From Strongyloides papillosus (lineage: Eukaryota; Nematoda; Chromadorea; Rhabditida; Strongyloididae), in NCBI GenBank assembly GCA_005656395.1, contig SRSI01000031.1:744001-808000 (forward strand): a stretch of DNA of 64,000 nt, written 5' to 3'. Positions 46,975 to 57,500 of the stretch are shown piece by piece; position 1 is the stretch's first letter; the number at the start of each line of letters is the position of its first letter. The position numbers and the translations under genes were made by a program. Below the pieces are notes generated by a model that saw only the letters and a program-made list of their open reading frames with translations, made no database searches and was not told where the DNA came from.

Positions 46975-48027
46975 TTATATTCTTTTAGTTGCTTGTTGTG
47001 TATTGCAATTTTTAGTTGGCACAGTAGGACGTAGTCTTGTATTACCACCTCCAGTTGTTGAACTTTCAATATCTTTCAATAAAATATGTTTAGAAAATAA
47101 TTTTCTTATTTCAGAATATGTCAAAAGATAAATAACCAAATTCAAACAAGAATGTAGTGCATTTAGATAATTTTGATATGCCATTACTTCTGATGCTAAT
47201 GTATTATCTCGAGATATTAAAAGAAATATAAAAAATACTAGTTGTGGTATTGCCCAAAGAGAGATATAATTAAGCATAACTAATGAAATAGTTTTCTTAA
47301 CTTTTGCATAATCCGACACGAACTTTTGAACAATTTGATTCTCGTTAATGTTCACTTTTCCTCGTTTTAGGTTAGTTGTTTCTTTATCTCTTTTATGCGA
47401 TTCGTACCAACTTAAGATTTGCAAGTATAACGTTATGAATGTTATAACAACACCAGAAGCAATATAAAATATTAAATAGTCAAAATTAAATACATAAAAA
47501 ATTCTACATCTTGTTTTAGAAGATAAAGGTTCCCTTGTAATCCAACCAATTGCTATTGTTATACTTGCGTATAAAAAAGATGCTCCAAATGTAACAAAAA
47601 TTTTTTTCTAAAAAAAATAAAATTAATATAAATAAGTAATCATAAAATATACATTATGACTGGTATTTTTAAAGGCAAATGGCCATTTGATAGCCGCTAA
47701 TCTATCTAATGCAATAAAAATAACAGTAAATTGTCTTAATTGATAACCAAATGTATGTGGTGTTAGAAGAGCTGTACAAATTTCAAGTGAAATAGAAGAA
47801 TCTACATTCCTTAGTATAGGCCATATATCATTATAAACTCTTAACATTGCCCCAAAACCAAAGATAAGATCTGCCACAGCTAGTTGAAAAATTGTAAAAT
47901 TTGTGAAAGTTCTTAAGAATCTTTTTGATTTCAATGCTATATATACAATAATTAAATTTGAAAGAACACAAATAATTCCTGTAAATCCTTGTAAACAAGC
48001 ATTTTTTATTTGTATTGGATGTAACAT
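46975..48027 (-). CDS. Rhodopsin-like seven-transmembrane receptor, Srsx-like
   Basis: Exon 1 is 48027-47653 and exon 2 is 47607-46975 (45-nt intron GTATA...TTTAG), giving 335 residues. Class A features are present: Asn24 in helix 1 (LSNLIIVYI), LAVADLIFG in helix 2 (49-57), a Cys at the start of helix 3 (EICTALL), DRL at 108-110 in place of DRY (IALDRLAAIKWPF), a basic third intracellular loop (SHKRDKETTNLKRGK), and helix 7 ending NLVIYLLTY where NPxxY is usual. The P-to-L/V loss in NPxxY and DRY-to-DRL are common in nematode chemoreceptors of the Srsx type. A neuropeptide receptor is a weaker alternative. Ligand unknown. Confidence 0.75.
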
Positions 48028-49141
48028 ATCTATAAACTTAATTTAAAAAAATAGCATTTAAATAAAGAAAAAAAAATAATGTTAAAAGAGCAAAAATATT
48101 ACATTTTTATATTATCATTACATAATAAAAAAAATATTGGTTTACAAAGTAACGAGCTAAAATATTAAAAGTCTAATTAATACATAGCTAATAAAAATTA
48201 TGTTATAACAGTTTCCTCAATGAACATTGTAATTATTATGAAACATTAAATATTTTGATATACTTCTTACCGTTTTAAATATATGCTTCAATGTGTACTA
48301 TAACAATATAAAATTCTTCTTTATTCATCTAATAATGAATTAAATAAGTTCAATTTTATCATAATTAGATCTTTACTAAAGTACAGTCTCAAAAAAAGAT
48401 TTATAATAAATGTGATTAATATTACTTTTATGCTTATGATGTTTATATCATATATATGTATAAATAAATTATATGATAAGAATCACTATTGTTTAATAAA
48501 TAACCTATTTATTCATAAAAAATTCGGTAAAATTTAAGGCACATAAATACATACTTTTATATTTTATTATTTAAAAAAGTGAAATAATTTTATATTGTAT
48601 AAACTAAAAAAAGCATCAAATTTACTTTTTTTAACGTTTTAAATTTAAAGTAACAAGAATTTAGGGGTATTATGTCAAATTTAATAAAAGTCGATTGTTG
48701 TAAATAATATTTAAACAAAAACATTTGGATAAAATTAATAAGATGTAAAATTTATAAATATTTGAATTTATTTTATCCATTTACAAAACTATCAAAAATA
48801 GCATTATTCATCCTTTATGTTATTTAGTTGACATTTAACTTAATAACAATATAAAAGAATATCTTTAAATGATATTTATACCAACTATCAATGGAATAGA
48901 AAATATTAACAAATAATATTTTTTAATATGACCAAGATATTAATAAAATGCTAATTATATAAAAACCAACTTTCTGCTAAGAAGCGTAATAACATTAAGC
49001 TAACATTAATTAAGATAACCCTTTATTAATAGCATGTCAAAAATCGTTAATAAGTTATTAATATATAAACTTTTATTATTAATGTAAAATTATTATATAA
49101 AAATCTTTTTTATTTATTTGATTTTAAAATTTTCTTTAAAA
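48028..49141. other. Intergenic, no gene seen
   Basis: About 1.1 kb of AT-rich sequence upstream of the minus-strand receptor, presumably containing its promoter. Nothing else is supported. Confidence 0.45.
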
Positions 49142-49547
49142 TTATTTACCGTAATTAGCAAGATTAGCATTTGTGAAAATAAAACAATTATAACATTGAT
49201 AAATATTTACGACTTGTTGTTGAATTTCAATATCCATATAAGTATTTGTTTCATTGTCGAAATTTTTTAAAAACAATTAGTATATTTTTGACATTTTGAA
49301 CCTACATCTCCAACGGAAGCTGCATTATAATACATAACAATGTAAATAGATCACAAAACATTTTTAAATCATTACTTTTGTTTAAATAATTTATCAACTT
49401 ACATCCAAAAATAGAAAAAGGAGTCTTATTTAATTTCACATCGATGTAATTGTTTTTCATACAACCATTACTTGTAACAAATAGTTTAAAACATCTTATC
49501 TCATTTAATTCTTTATTAACAAATTGGAGCGCATAGTAAGTGTTCAT
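49142..49547 (-). CDS. Small Cys-rich secreted protein, frameshifted
   Basis: Minus-strand model: 49547-49403, then a GTAAGT donor at 49402 and an ATGCAG acceptor ending at 49320, then 49319-49142. The first exon reads MNTYYALQFVNKELNEIRCF and continues with NGCMKNNYIDVKLNKTPFSI; residues upstream of this Met (KSILFVITIIIL) look like a signal peptide core, so the true start may be in an unseen 5' exon. Exon 2 reads SVGDVGSKCQKYTNCF then meets TAA in a T5A6 run (about 49266-49276); in the next frame it continues NFDNETNTYMDIEIQQQVVN and IYQCYNCFIFTNANLANYGK to a stop at 49142. Six cysteines occur over the joined model. One base in a homopolymer separates a continuous protein from a broken one. 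Family not recognised. Confidence 0.4.
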
Positions 49548-49659
49548 CAAAATTATTATGGTTATCACAAACAATATCGACTTGTTAAAAACCGTGATTA
49601 CTTCTAAAAGATAATAATAATTTTTAAATTCTTTAAAAAAATTCTCAAGATAATACACT

Positions 49660-51138
49660 TTTTAAAAACAATTTAATTTTTAAAATATACATTAATTTGT
49701 CTATATTTTTTTCACTTGTTAAATTACACCCTTATTAACAATTACTTTAATAAACATACATAACTATAAAAATTTAGTATTTAGATAATAAATTTAAAAA
49801 AGTTGTTCTTTTAATTTTAAATAAAAACTAAATAGTTATAAAATAAGCTTTTTGAGCTGTGTTATGAATAATATGAAAATCTTAGCAAATATATATAATA
49901 AAAATTTATTATATCTAATTTAATTTTAAAATTAAAACTTATTTAGTAAATATTGTAATATATACAAATAAGATAATTTTAAAAAGTTTGATTGATAATG
50001 TATTTTTATAATATGGTGATTTTCTACAGGCAAATTTTTATATTTTCTCAGCAAATATAAATATCATATTTCCATATGAATTTTTTTTATTTCAATGATA
50101 ATTTTGAATATTATTATGTGACAAAAATTGACGAAAATAATTACAATTTTAACAGACAAAAGTTTAAATTTCAAAAAAATATAAGAATAACAATTATAAA
50201 TAAAACAATTGTATGTAAAATATATTAAAAAAAAGACTTTTTTAATATATTTTTTGTACAACAAATTTTTATATTTTTTCAATAATTTAGCTTTAGTATT
50301 CTAAATAAATACAATTATAATAAATTTTTTATGTTGCAATTAATTGTTGAAATAAAGGATAAGTAAAAAAAGCGAATTTTCCAAAGAATTCATAAAATTT
50401 AAATATATTTTTACCGCTTTGAATCAAGACTTTTTAAAAAAAAACTACGAAAGTTTGATGATCATTTTAATATTATAATTTTCAAAGAGTTTTCAAACAG
50501 TTTAAAAGACGATAAACATATGATAAAAATTGTTAAATTATTCTTTATTTTGTGTTATATTGAGAACTCTATCATAATTAGTTGCATAAGATTGATGTTA
50601 TTGTTTTTTATATTAAAAATGTATACCTATAATATGGATAAAAGATTAATGTTTTTCATAGCATAAATACATCTTGTCTTTTTTGAAATATTAATAATAA
50701 CTTTTAAAATGTGATACAAAAGGAAATAATATATTATTACATAGAAATATGGAACGTAATTGAAGATTAAATAACTTCCTTTTAAATGATCTCAAGCCTT
50801 TACCAATCTCCTTAATACAGATTTCCTCAATGTTTGTACAATTTTCTAAAACTATAAACGTGAATAACAATAACAAATATCTTCCTGTAGAAGAATTTAA
50901 ATGTTTTACCAGAAATTCAACAAAGTTTGACTTTAAATTTCAAAATAAGTAAAATTATTTCAATGAATTGATCATAAGTATTACATAAATAATTTTATAA
51001 AATAAATACTATATATAAATGAAAGCTTTTGCTCTTAATATTAAACATTTACACAAAATTTATTTAGTAGCTAAAATTAAACCAAATGCTACAGTTTTTA
51101 TATACAGAAGAAACAAAAAATAAATTTCCCACAAAGAT
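49660..51138. other. Intergenic with one weak exon-like fragment
   Basis: AT-rich. At 50691-50847 on the minus strand a TTTATAG acceptor-like site is followed by a coding-like frame (VLENCTNIEEICIKEIGKGL, then RSFKRKLFNLQ) ending in a stop, with no in-frame ATG or partner exon. It could be the last exon of an unseen small gene or a relic. The rest holds nothing I can support. Confidence 0.3.
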
Positions 51139-52719
51139 TCATAATATAAAATTTACATCATCATCATCGTCATAGAAATCATCTTCAATTGGATCGCCGT
51201 TTATTTCTAAATGAGGTATTTTAATATCCGATGACTGATCATTTATTGAACTAGAACCAGACTTGCGTTTCCTCGTATTCTCTATATACTCACCCTCTTC
51301 ATCTTCTTTCATTGGAATTTCATTTATACTGTCAAAAAATTCGTCGTCAAAATCATCGTAAAAGTCATCTTTAATTGGGTCTTCCTTGGTTCCTTCAGCT
51401 AAAATCGTTAGTTTTTTATCACACATATTTACATTTGAACATTTTGATTGTATTCCATTTACTTCTGTTGATGGATTAAACTTGTTAATAGATAAATTCC
51501 CATCTTTGACAGCCTCATTATTGACTATTAGAGCATTACTTTTCCCTCCTATAGTTGGCAGAGAATTTACAGTCTTATCGCTATTAGCTAATTTATTACC
51601 AGTCATTGCAGAAACAGAACAGCCATTTTTCTGCGATAGGTTATTTGGATTTTTAACGTTTTTTCCTGAATCACCAAAAAAACCGCTTACATCGTCGTTG
51701 TAAAAATCATCGTCAATGTCGTCAAAATTTTTGACAGCAGAGTTAACTTGTTGAGGAGAAATGTCTTTATTCTGGTCATTTGCCAGTTTACTTGTAACTG
51801 AAACATGCGAAACTTTTATAGTCTCTGGTTTGTAATAACCTTTAATACCATTATTTGTGATTTTGTTAGTATCTTGTTCGAAAGTATTATCTGTTTGTCC
51901 TCTGATACACGTAATTTTCTGAAATGGAGTGCATATATTCTGAACCACTGACTTTTTAGACTCTTGGCTTTTCTTACTGTCATAGTTCTCTTTAAAACTT
52001 TCTTGTGAGGAAATTGTCATTCTTTCCTCAAAAGAGTGAACTAAATTTTCACGTTGACAGGGCTCTTTTAAAGTCTCATCTGGTGCGGAGATTTCTTCAT
52101 TATCTTGAGTGTATAATCGTATTTCACTAGCTTTCTTGCCAATATCACAAGAAAAAACTTTTGGAGTACTTGTAACCCTACCAGATCTCAGCAAATCCGT
52201 CATAAAGGTGCTCTGAGAGATTGTCTCATTTATTTTCCCACTAAATTGGGTTTGAAAATCTGCAGATGAAATTGTTCCGCAAGCCTCATCTTTTTCTTCA
52301 TTTTTATTATTTCCAACATTTTCTTTAGGCACCCCTGGTGTTTTTCCATATGATTTAGATATTGATCTTAGCTTCCTCCTTGCTCTGGATCTAGGTGATT
52401 CTGGGGAATCATTTAACTTTCCACCATTAAATTTCTTCCTTGGTAACAGTGTTCTTGACCGAAAAGCTAAGGGCGAATCTTCTGGCTTTTTTGGACTAGC
52501 TTTTCCTTGGTCCATGTCACGAATTAACTTGGCACATATATTATTTTTAACTAAAAAAAATAATAAAAATATTTTAAGCTTATAAAACATACTTAAAGCT
52601 CTTTCTACTTGAACTGGAAATGCTTTTGGTGAATCCTTCCAACAAATTTCACCATCATCAACATATCCCCCGTTGTTGAATGAAGACATTGTAAAGAAAT
52701 AAGGTTTACCAACTAACAT
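51139..52719 (-). CDS. Acidic, mostly disordered protein with three acidic-aromatic motifs
   Basis: Exon 1 is 52719-52593 and exon 2 is 52550-51139; the 42-nt intron (GTATG...TTTTAG) has no stop, so the unspliced frame is also open. The spliced product is 512 residues. It is highly charged and low in hydrophobic residues, with a basic SP-rich N-terminal part (SPLAFRSRTLLPRKKFN, SPESPRSRARRKLRS: several Ser-Pro and basic patches, likely nuclear and CDK-type phosphosites). Three related motifs occur: DDIDDDFYNDDVSGFFG (about 319-335), DPIKDDFYDDFDDEFFDSI (about 430-448) and DPIEDDFYDDDDDVNFIL at the very C-terminus (about 495-512). Base composition is richer in GC than the surroundings, as expected for a constrained gene. 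I do not recognise the family; acidic-aromatic motifs of this sort bind basic clefts such as RPA70N or act as transcription activators, which is inference. Confidence 0.75.
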   Translation of the reverse strand: MLVGKPYFFTMSSFNNGGYVDDGEICWKDSPKAFPVQVERALSMFYKLKIFLLFFLVKNNICAKLIRDMDQGKASPKKPEDSPLAFRSRTLLPRKKFNGGKLNDSPESPRSRARRKLRSISKSYGKTPGVPKENVGNNKNEEKDEACGTISSADFQTQFSGKINETISQSTFMTDLLRSGRVTSTPKVFSCDIGKKASEIRLYTQDNEEISAPDETLKEPCQRENLVHSFEERMTISSQESFKENYDSKKSQESKKSVVQNICTPFQKITCIRGQTDNTFEQDTNKITNNGIKGYYKPETIKVSHVSVTSKLANDQNKDISPQQVNSAVKNFDDIDDDFYNDDVSGFFGDSGKNVKNPNNLSQKNGCSVSAMTGNKLANSDKTVNSLPTIGGKSNALIVNNEAVKDGNLSINKFNPSTEVNGIQSKCSNVNMCDKKLTILAEGTKEDPIKDDFYDDFDDEFFDSINEIPMKEDEEGEYIENTRKRKSGSSSINDQSSDIKIPHLEINGDPIEDDFYDDDDDVNFIL

Positions 52720-54245
52720 CTAATATACAAAGAAATTTATTGGCTAAAAAAACTATATTCTAATTTTCAACACTAAAAGAAAAATCCCCTTGATTCTGTA
52801 ACCATTGAGGAAATAAAATAAACAAAATACAGATAGACCGCCAAAATGCAGATGTAAACTACAAATAGTAAATTGATGCGCTAAAATGTTGGGATAACGT
52901 ATAATTTTAAATTCGTGACAAGATTATTGTAGAAGCAAAACAATTCTATGGCAATATGATAAAGTATAGTATATAATATTTAATGTAGTTATTGGTTCCA
53001 TGTTTTTTCTTGTCTTGGAAATGCTTATTTTTTCAAGTCACGATTTATTTATTTTCAAAGTTACTTTATATGTAAAGTTGTAATTTTAAAGAATTTTTGG
53101 TTGTTCCATAGTATCTTTTGATAAGAGTTCTTTTTTGTGGATAAACTATTTTTTGTTAATAAATTAAACTAAAGACATTTTCACTAATATAGCAATATGT
53201 CGGTCAGTCATAAAAAATTCCTTGCTTAATTAATTTTACATATCTAAAAAAAATTTAATCATTTTTATATTGTTATTATATATAAACTATCTTAGTAATA
53301 TCGTATTTTTCTTAATATTACAAAAAATTTCCAATTTCCTTCAGTATATTCTAAGCTGGAGTATTTCAAATAAAGTTACTTTTTGTATTTTAAGATTATA
53401 TTTTAAGTATGTGTTTTGTTTCCTGTTATATTTCTTGTATAATAATAACACTTTTGTTTTTGATGTGACTTTATAATGGTAATAATATGAATAGAATGTT
53501 TTAAAATAAACGTCAGTTTTACCAGTAACATTTTTTAAATAGCAGTAATTTTCTTGCATGGGAATAATATAAACTCTACCCATACTTTTAAAAAGAGGTA
53601 GAGTTTTATCTTACTCATTACTGTAAATTATTTTTTATTTGTTGATGAATTATTTTCTATGTTTTAATCAATTCTTGAATTTTAATCATAATGCACATAA
53701 TTTTATCTACCGAACTAAAATTACGTGTACTAAGTAATCTTCAAAAGTAAGTATACATTTTCAGAGATTAAATTGATAAATAAAAGTTATATAATTATAT
53801 TCTTAGTAGTCTTAATTAACCTTTTGATAAATTAAATATTCCTTTATGGCATTGGAAACTCAAAACTACAACAAAATTTGTAATATTTGGATTTCTTATT
53901 TTTTACATGATATGCTGTAAGCAAAAGAATATGTTGTAAACTATAAAAAATGTTTTTTCTATAGAATTATAAAAATACCTAGTGATTTGTGATGTTAGGT
54001 CCCTGATGGTGATAATACAGCCATATTATTTTTATTAAAAATAAAATAAAAACTTTTTTGAGTTGAAATGTTTTTATCGTATAATAACTTATTTTTTTGA
54101 TAATGAGAAAATTTGTCCTTCAAAAATAATATTTTTTTAGAATTTAAAAGTTGAATTGATAAAATTTATTAATTTAAATAATGCAAAATAAATACAAATT
54201 TTATATTAACATCGTAATTTATAAAATATAATCTAAGTAAAGGTT
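52720..54245. other. Intergenic with one weak exon-like fragment
   Basis: About 1.5 kb. The minus-strand frame 53341-53583 (MGRVYIIPMQENYCYLKNVT, then GKTDVYFKTFYSYYYHYKV) has some coding character and begins near an acceptor-like AG, but it ends in low-complexity sequence and has no clear 5' partner. I do not call it a gene. The sequence next to 52719 presumably holds the promoter of the acidic-protein gene. Confidence 0.3.
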
Positions 54246-54581
54246 TCATGAAAAATTTAAAATGTCTCGCAATGTTTTCAAAGATCCAATTTTAGATCGT
54301 TTACAATTCTTGCATGAATTAAAATGATGAAATGCTTCATGAGTTTGATTTTTGACTAAATGACATTGTATGGGTGAAAAGTAACAGTTTCTTGATAAAC
54401 TTTTTAGTTGAATTTTGTTTGAATCATTATTTAATGGAATACTTTTTTTGTCTGTTGAAGATTTTGCAAAATAATCTGCATTAAAATTGATTTCATTGTC
54501 AATTAAATTTATAGTAACTTCTTTTGCATGAAAAATAGGCAATAGAAAATATAAAAGAACAATAATAACCTTTTTATACAT
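54246..54581 (-). CDS. Secreted peptide precursor with allatostatin-C-like loop
   Basis: Single-exon frame of 111 residues from ATG 54581 to TGA 54248-54246. Residues 1-19 (MYKKVIIVLLYFLLPIFHA) are a clear signal peptide. The rest is a polar spacer, then LSRNCYFSPIQCHLVK with Cys66 and Cys73. This cysteine loop CYFSPIQC matches the arthropod allatostatin-C core CYFNPISC at six of eight positions with the same C-x6-C spacing. A second Cys pair follows at 90 and 93 (SCKNCKRSK, with a Lys-Arg site). Flanking single basic residues (Arg64, Lys77) could be cleavage sites, but there is no dibasic site right next to the loop, and about 38 residues follow it, unlike classical AST-C precursors where the peptide is near the end. 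A neuropeptide or a secreted cysteine protein are both possible. Confidence 0.6.
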   Translation of the reverse strand: MYKKVIIVLLYFLLPIFHAKEVTINLIDNEINFNADYFAKSSTDKKSIPLNNDSNKIQLKSLSRNCYFSPIQCHLVKNQTHEAFHHFNSCKNCKRSKIGSLKTLRDILNFS

Positions 54582-57500
54582 AATAAAAAACAGTAGAATT
54601 AGAAAAGTGTTTGCTATTGTAATCTATAATAAATGTAGTTGTTAGATTCTTATATAGCGGATTTTTTATCGGAACAGTAGGCGTATAGGAAGAAACATAA
54701 AATTCACTTATTATATTATTTTCTTAGATATATAAGATAATCTTTTTGTTTCATTTACAAATGTTACATATTCATTATAAAAATGAAAACTTATCAATCT
54801 TTTAGTAAACATTAAATACTCTAAAAGGAAATATCTCTTTAAAACACAGTATATTAGAAAAACCTATAAAGTTAATTTGTGATATTAATGGTCAAAATAT
54901 GTGTTAAACTGTTACATAATAGAATGTTAGTTAATGATTAAGACTTCCAAATTTAAATATTGTGAATGAAGATATCATAATAAATATTAAAAAATAATTT
55001 TACATTGAATATACTATAAATATCAAGATTTTAAATATTGAGAAGAGAACAAAAAAAAACTTTTTAAATAAATGATGATACTTACACTTTTTCATACAAT
55101 TCTCTATAATAATTAAGACATTAAATTTCTTTTAGTTATAGGTTAAATTTTAAAATCTCTATTATCTAAATAAGCACTATTTGAAAAAAATATATCAATA
55201 AAATTATTCTCGATAGGTATTGTGATTTTTTAAAGTTAGAAAAATCTTTTTTGATGAATTTTACTAATTACAATAAAAAATTTTATATCATTCCATAGAT
55301 AAAAATTATTATAAATCAGTTGAAACACAATTGGAAATGTTTCTCATAGAAATTTGGATATTTTTGTTTAATAAATTAAATAAAATTTCCAAGAAAATTA
55401 AAAATCACTTTCTAATTTTTTTAAATAATATTTATAAACAAATTTAAGACTTTCTGTAAACAAAATCATTTTCACATGCACTAATCCTTTAAACCGCAGA
55501 TAGTTTTCTTAGTTTCTTTCGTCAAACAGTTTACATATAAATTGTTTTATAATTTATTTTCTACAATATAAGCTTCATGTTATGTGTCAAGATATAAAAA
55601 ATATAATTTTATAATATTAGAATAATAATATTTTGTATAATGTATTATCTTTAAGATAGAGATTATTCAGATTATACTTTTGGTTCTAACGGAAGTGATT
55701 TGCTTAAAGATAGAGCTTAACTTTCAAACATATTGTAATTATTTCTTGTATATACACTACATCAGAATTTAAGAATTTACAAGAGAATATAAGAAAACTG
55801 TTAAAAAGGAATATTATTAAAATGTTAATCCACAAATTCCATAAAATTATAAATCTTGTAACACATGTCATCATCTAAATTTAGAATCGTAAGATTAAAA
55901 TATAAAACTGATTTTATTGTAACAATATTTATAGTATTTCCTGTATAAATAATAACATCAAATCGTCTCACAAAATATGCTATATTATTTTTTTAGAATT
56001 ACCGTTTCTAAATCATTGAATTTGGTTAGTTATAAGCGAACTGTTTATTACAAATTATGGTAGTTCGACTTTTATTATCAAATTAAAAATATATTAAAGT
56101 ATTTTTTTAAAGATATTCTAAAACAATAGTTATTACAATTATACGAAGCATTTTTGGAATATAGATAAATAATTTTTTTGATAGATTCATTAAAATTATA
56201 TATTTTTTCAATCAATTTTAAAGAAATTTAAAAATTCTCCAATTAAGCTGAAATTGTGATTACTGTTTAAATATCTTTTTTTTCAATATTATTAATTCTA
56301 ATCAAAATGAATTCACTGTAAAAAGTATTTTTTATTTAAATAACAATAAAAAAAACAAAAGTGTTATTGTTATTCATTGATTATCTCAAAGCATTTTTAT
56401 CATTTGATCATTTATCTTTCTATTTTTCAAATATGTTAAACTATTTGAACTGAATATTAAAAGAATCATCCAAACATTGATACAAGAAATACATTATTGT
56501 TAATTTTTATTCTACAAAATATAAAATTTACAATATGACATGTTATAATTTTAATACTAGCTACTACTAAACTCAAAAATAATTGAAATTTTTACTATTT
56601 ATGATTTTATGATATTGAATAATCATGAGATATTTTAAAAAGCATCTGAAATTTGAAAATTTAGTGACTTTACCAAATTTGTCATTATTAGGAAATATGT
56701 AAACTAAAAATTGTGCAATTATATAGAAATGTTACTCTATACTCTTTGACTTATTTTGAAACTTAAACGAACCATTAAAAGTTTCTAAACTTTTTAATCA
56801 ACTTTTCTAATTGCTTTTTCTTATAAATTTTAAAGAACTCATGTAGCATTTTTTTAAATTTACCACCAAAAAAATCGTTTAATTTATTGGTTATAAATAT
56901 TAAACTTTACTTTTAAAGTGGCTGGTGGGAAACTTTTGTAGCAACAAAAATATTTTGCATTATCAAATTTTAAATTCTTTAGTGTCAATGCAAATTCATT
57001 GAATTAGAGTTATCTAGTATTAAATAAATCGATATCAAATTATACATACATGTTAATATTAGTTATTTATAATTTAACTAGATCATGAATAAAATATTAA
57101 TTATTAAAAAATCTTTGACTTTCATCTTGCTTAAAACTGTAGTTTGTTAGTTGGAAGATTAAATAAGTGACAGTTAAATATAATAAAAAGAAAATACTGT
57201 AACAAATTGCAATATATTAAAAGACATTTATGATTAAAACATATGTAAATTATTGTTTTCATTTATTAATTTTACAGTTTGTAATGACTAATTTCTACAC
57301 AAAAAAACTTTGTAAAATGACCATTAAATTGGTAGGATATTTTTTTGCACGTGTTCTAAATGTTGAGAATGTAATTATAGATACTTAATTCAGTCTTATA
57401 GCTAAATTTATTTATCATGAGGCATAACATAAGGATAATATTTTAAAGCCATGGAAATTCGTTTAATCGTTGAAAACGGTGTGGTGTTTGTTCTAAATAA

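Noticed and set aside
50064..50282. Minus-strand frame rich in Tyr, Phe, Ile and Lys
   Set aside because: Low-complexity product of A/T runs, without start context or domain.
51386..51703. Plus-strand 105-codon frame opposite the acidic protein gene
   Set aside because: Antisense shadow caused by the regular acidic codons on the other strand.
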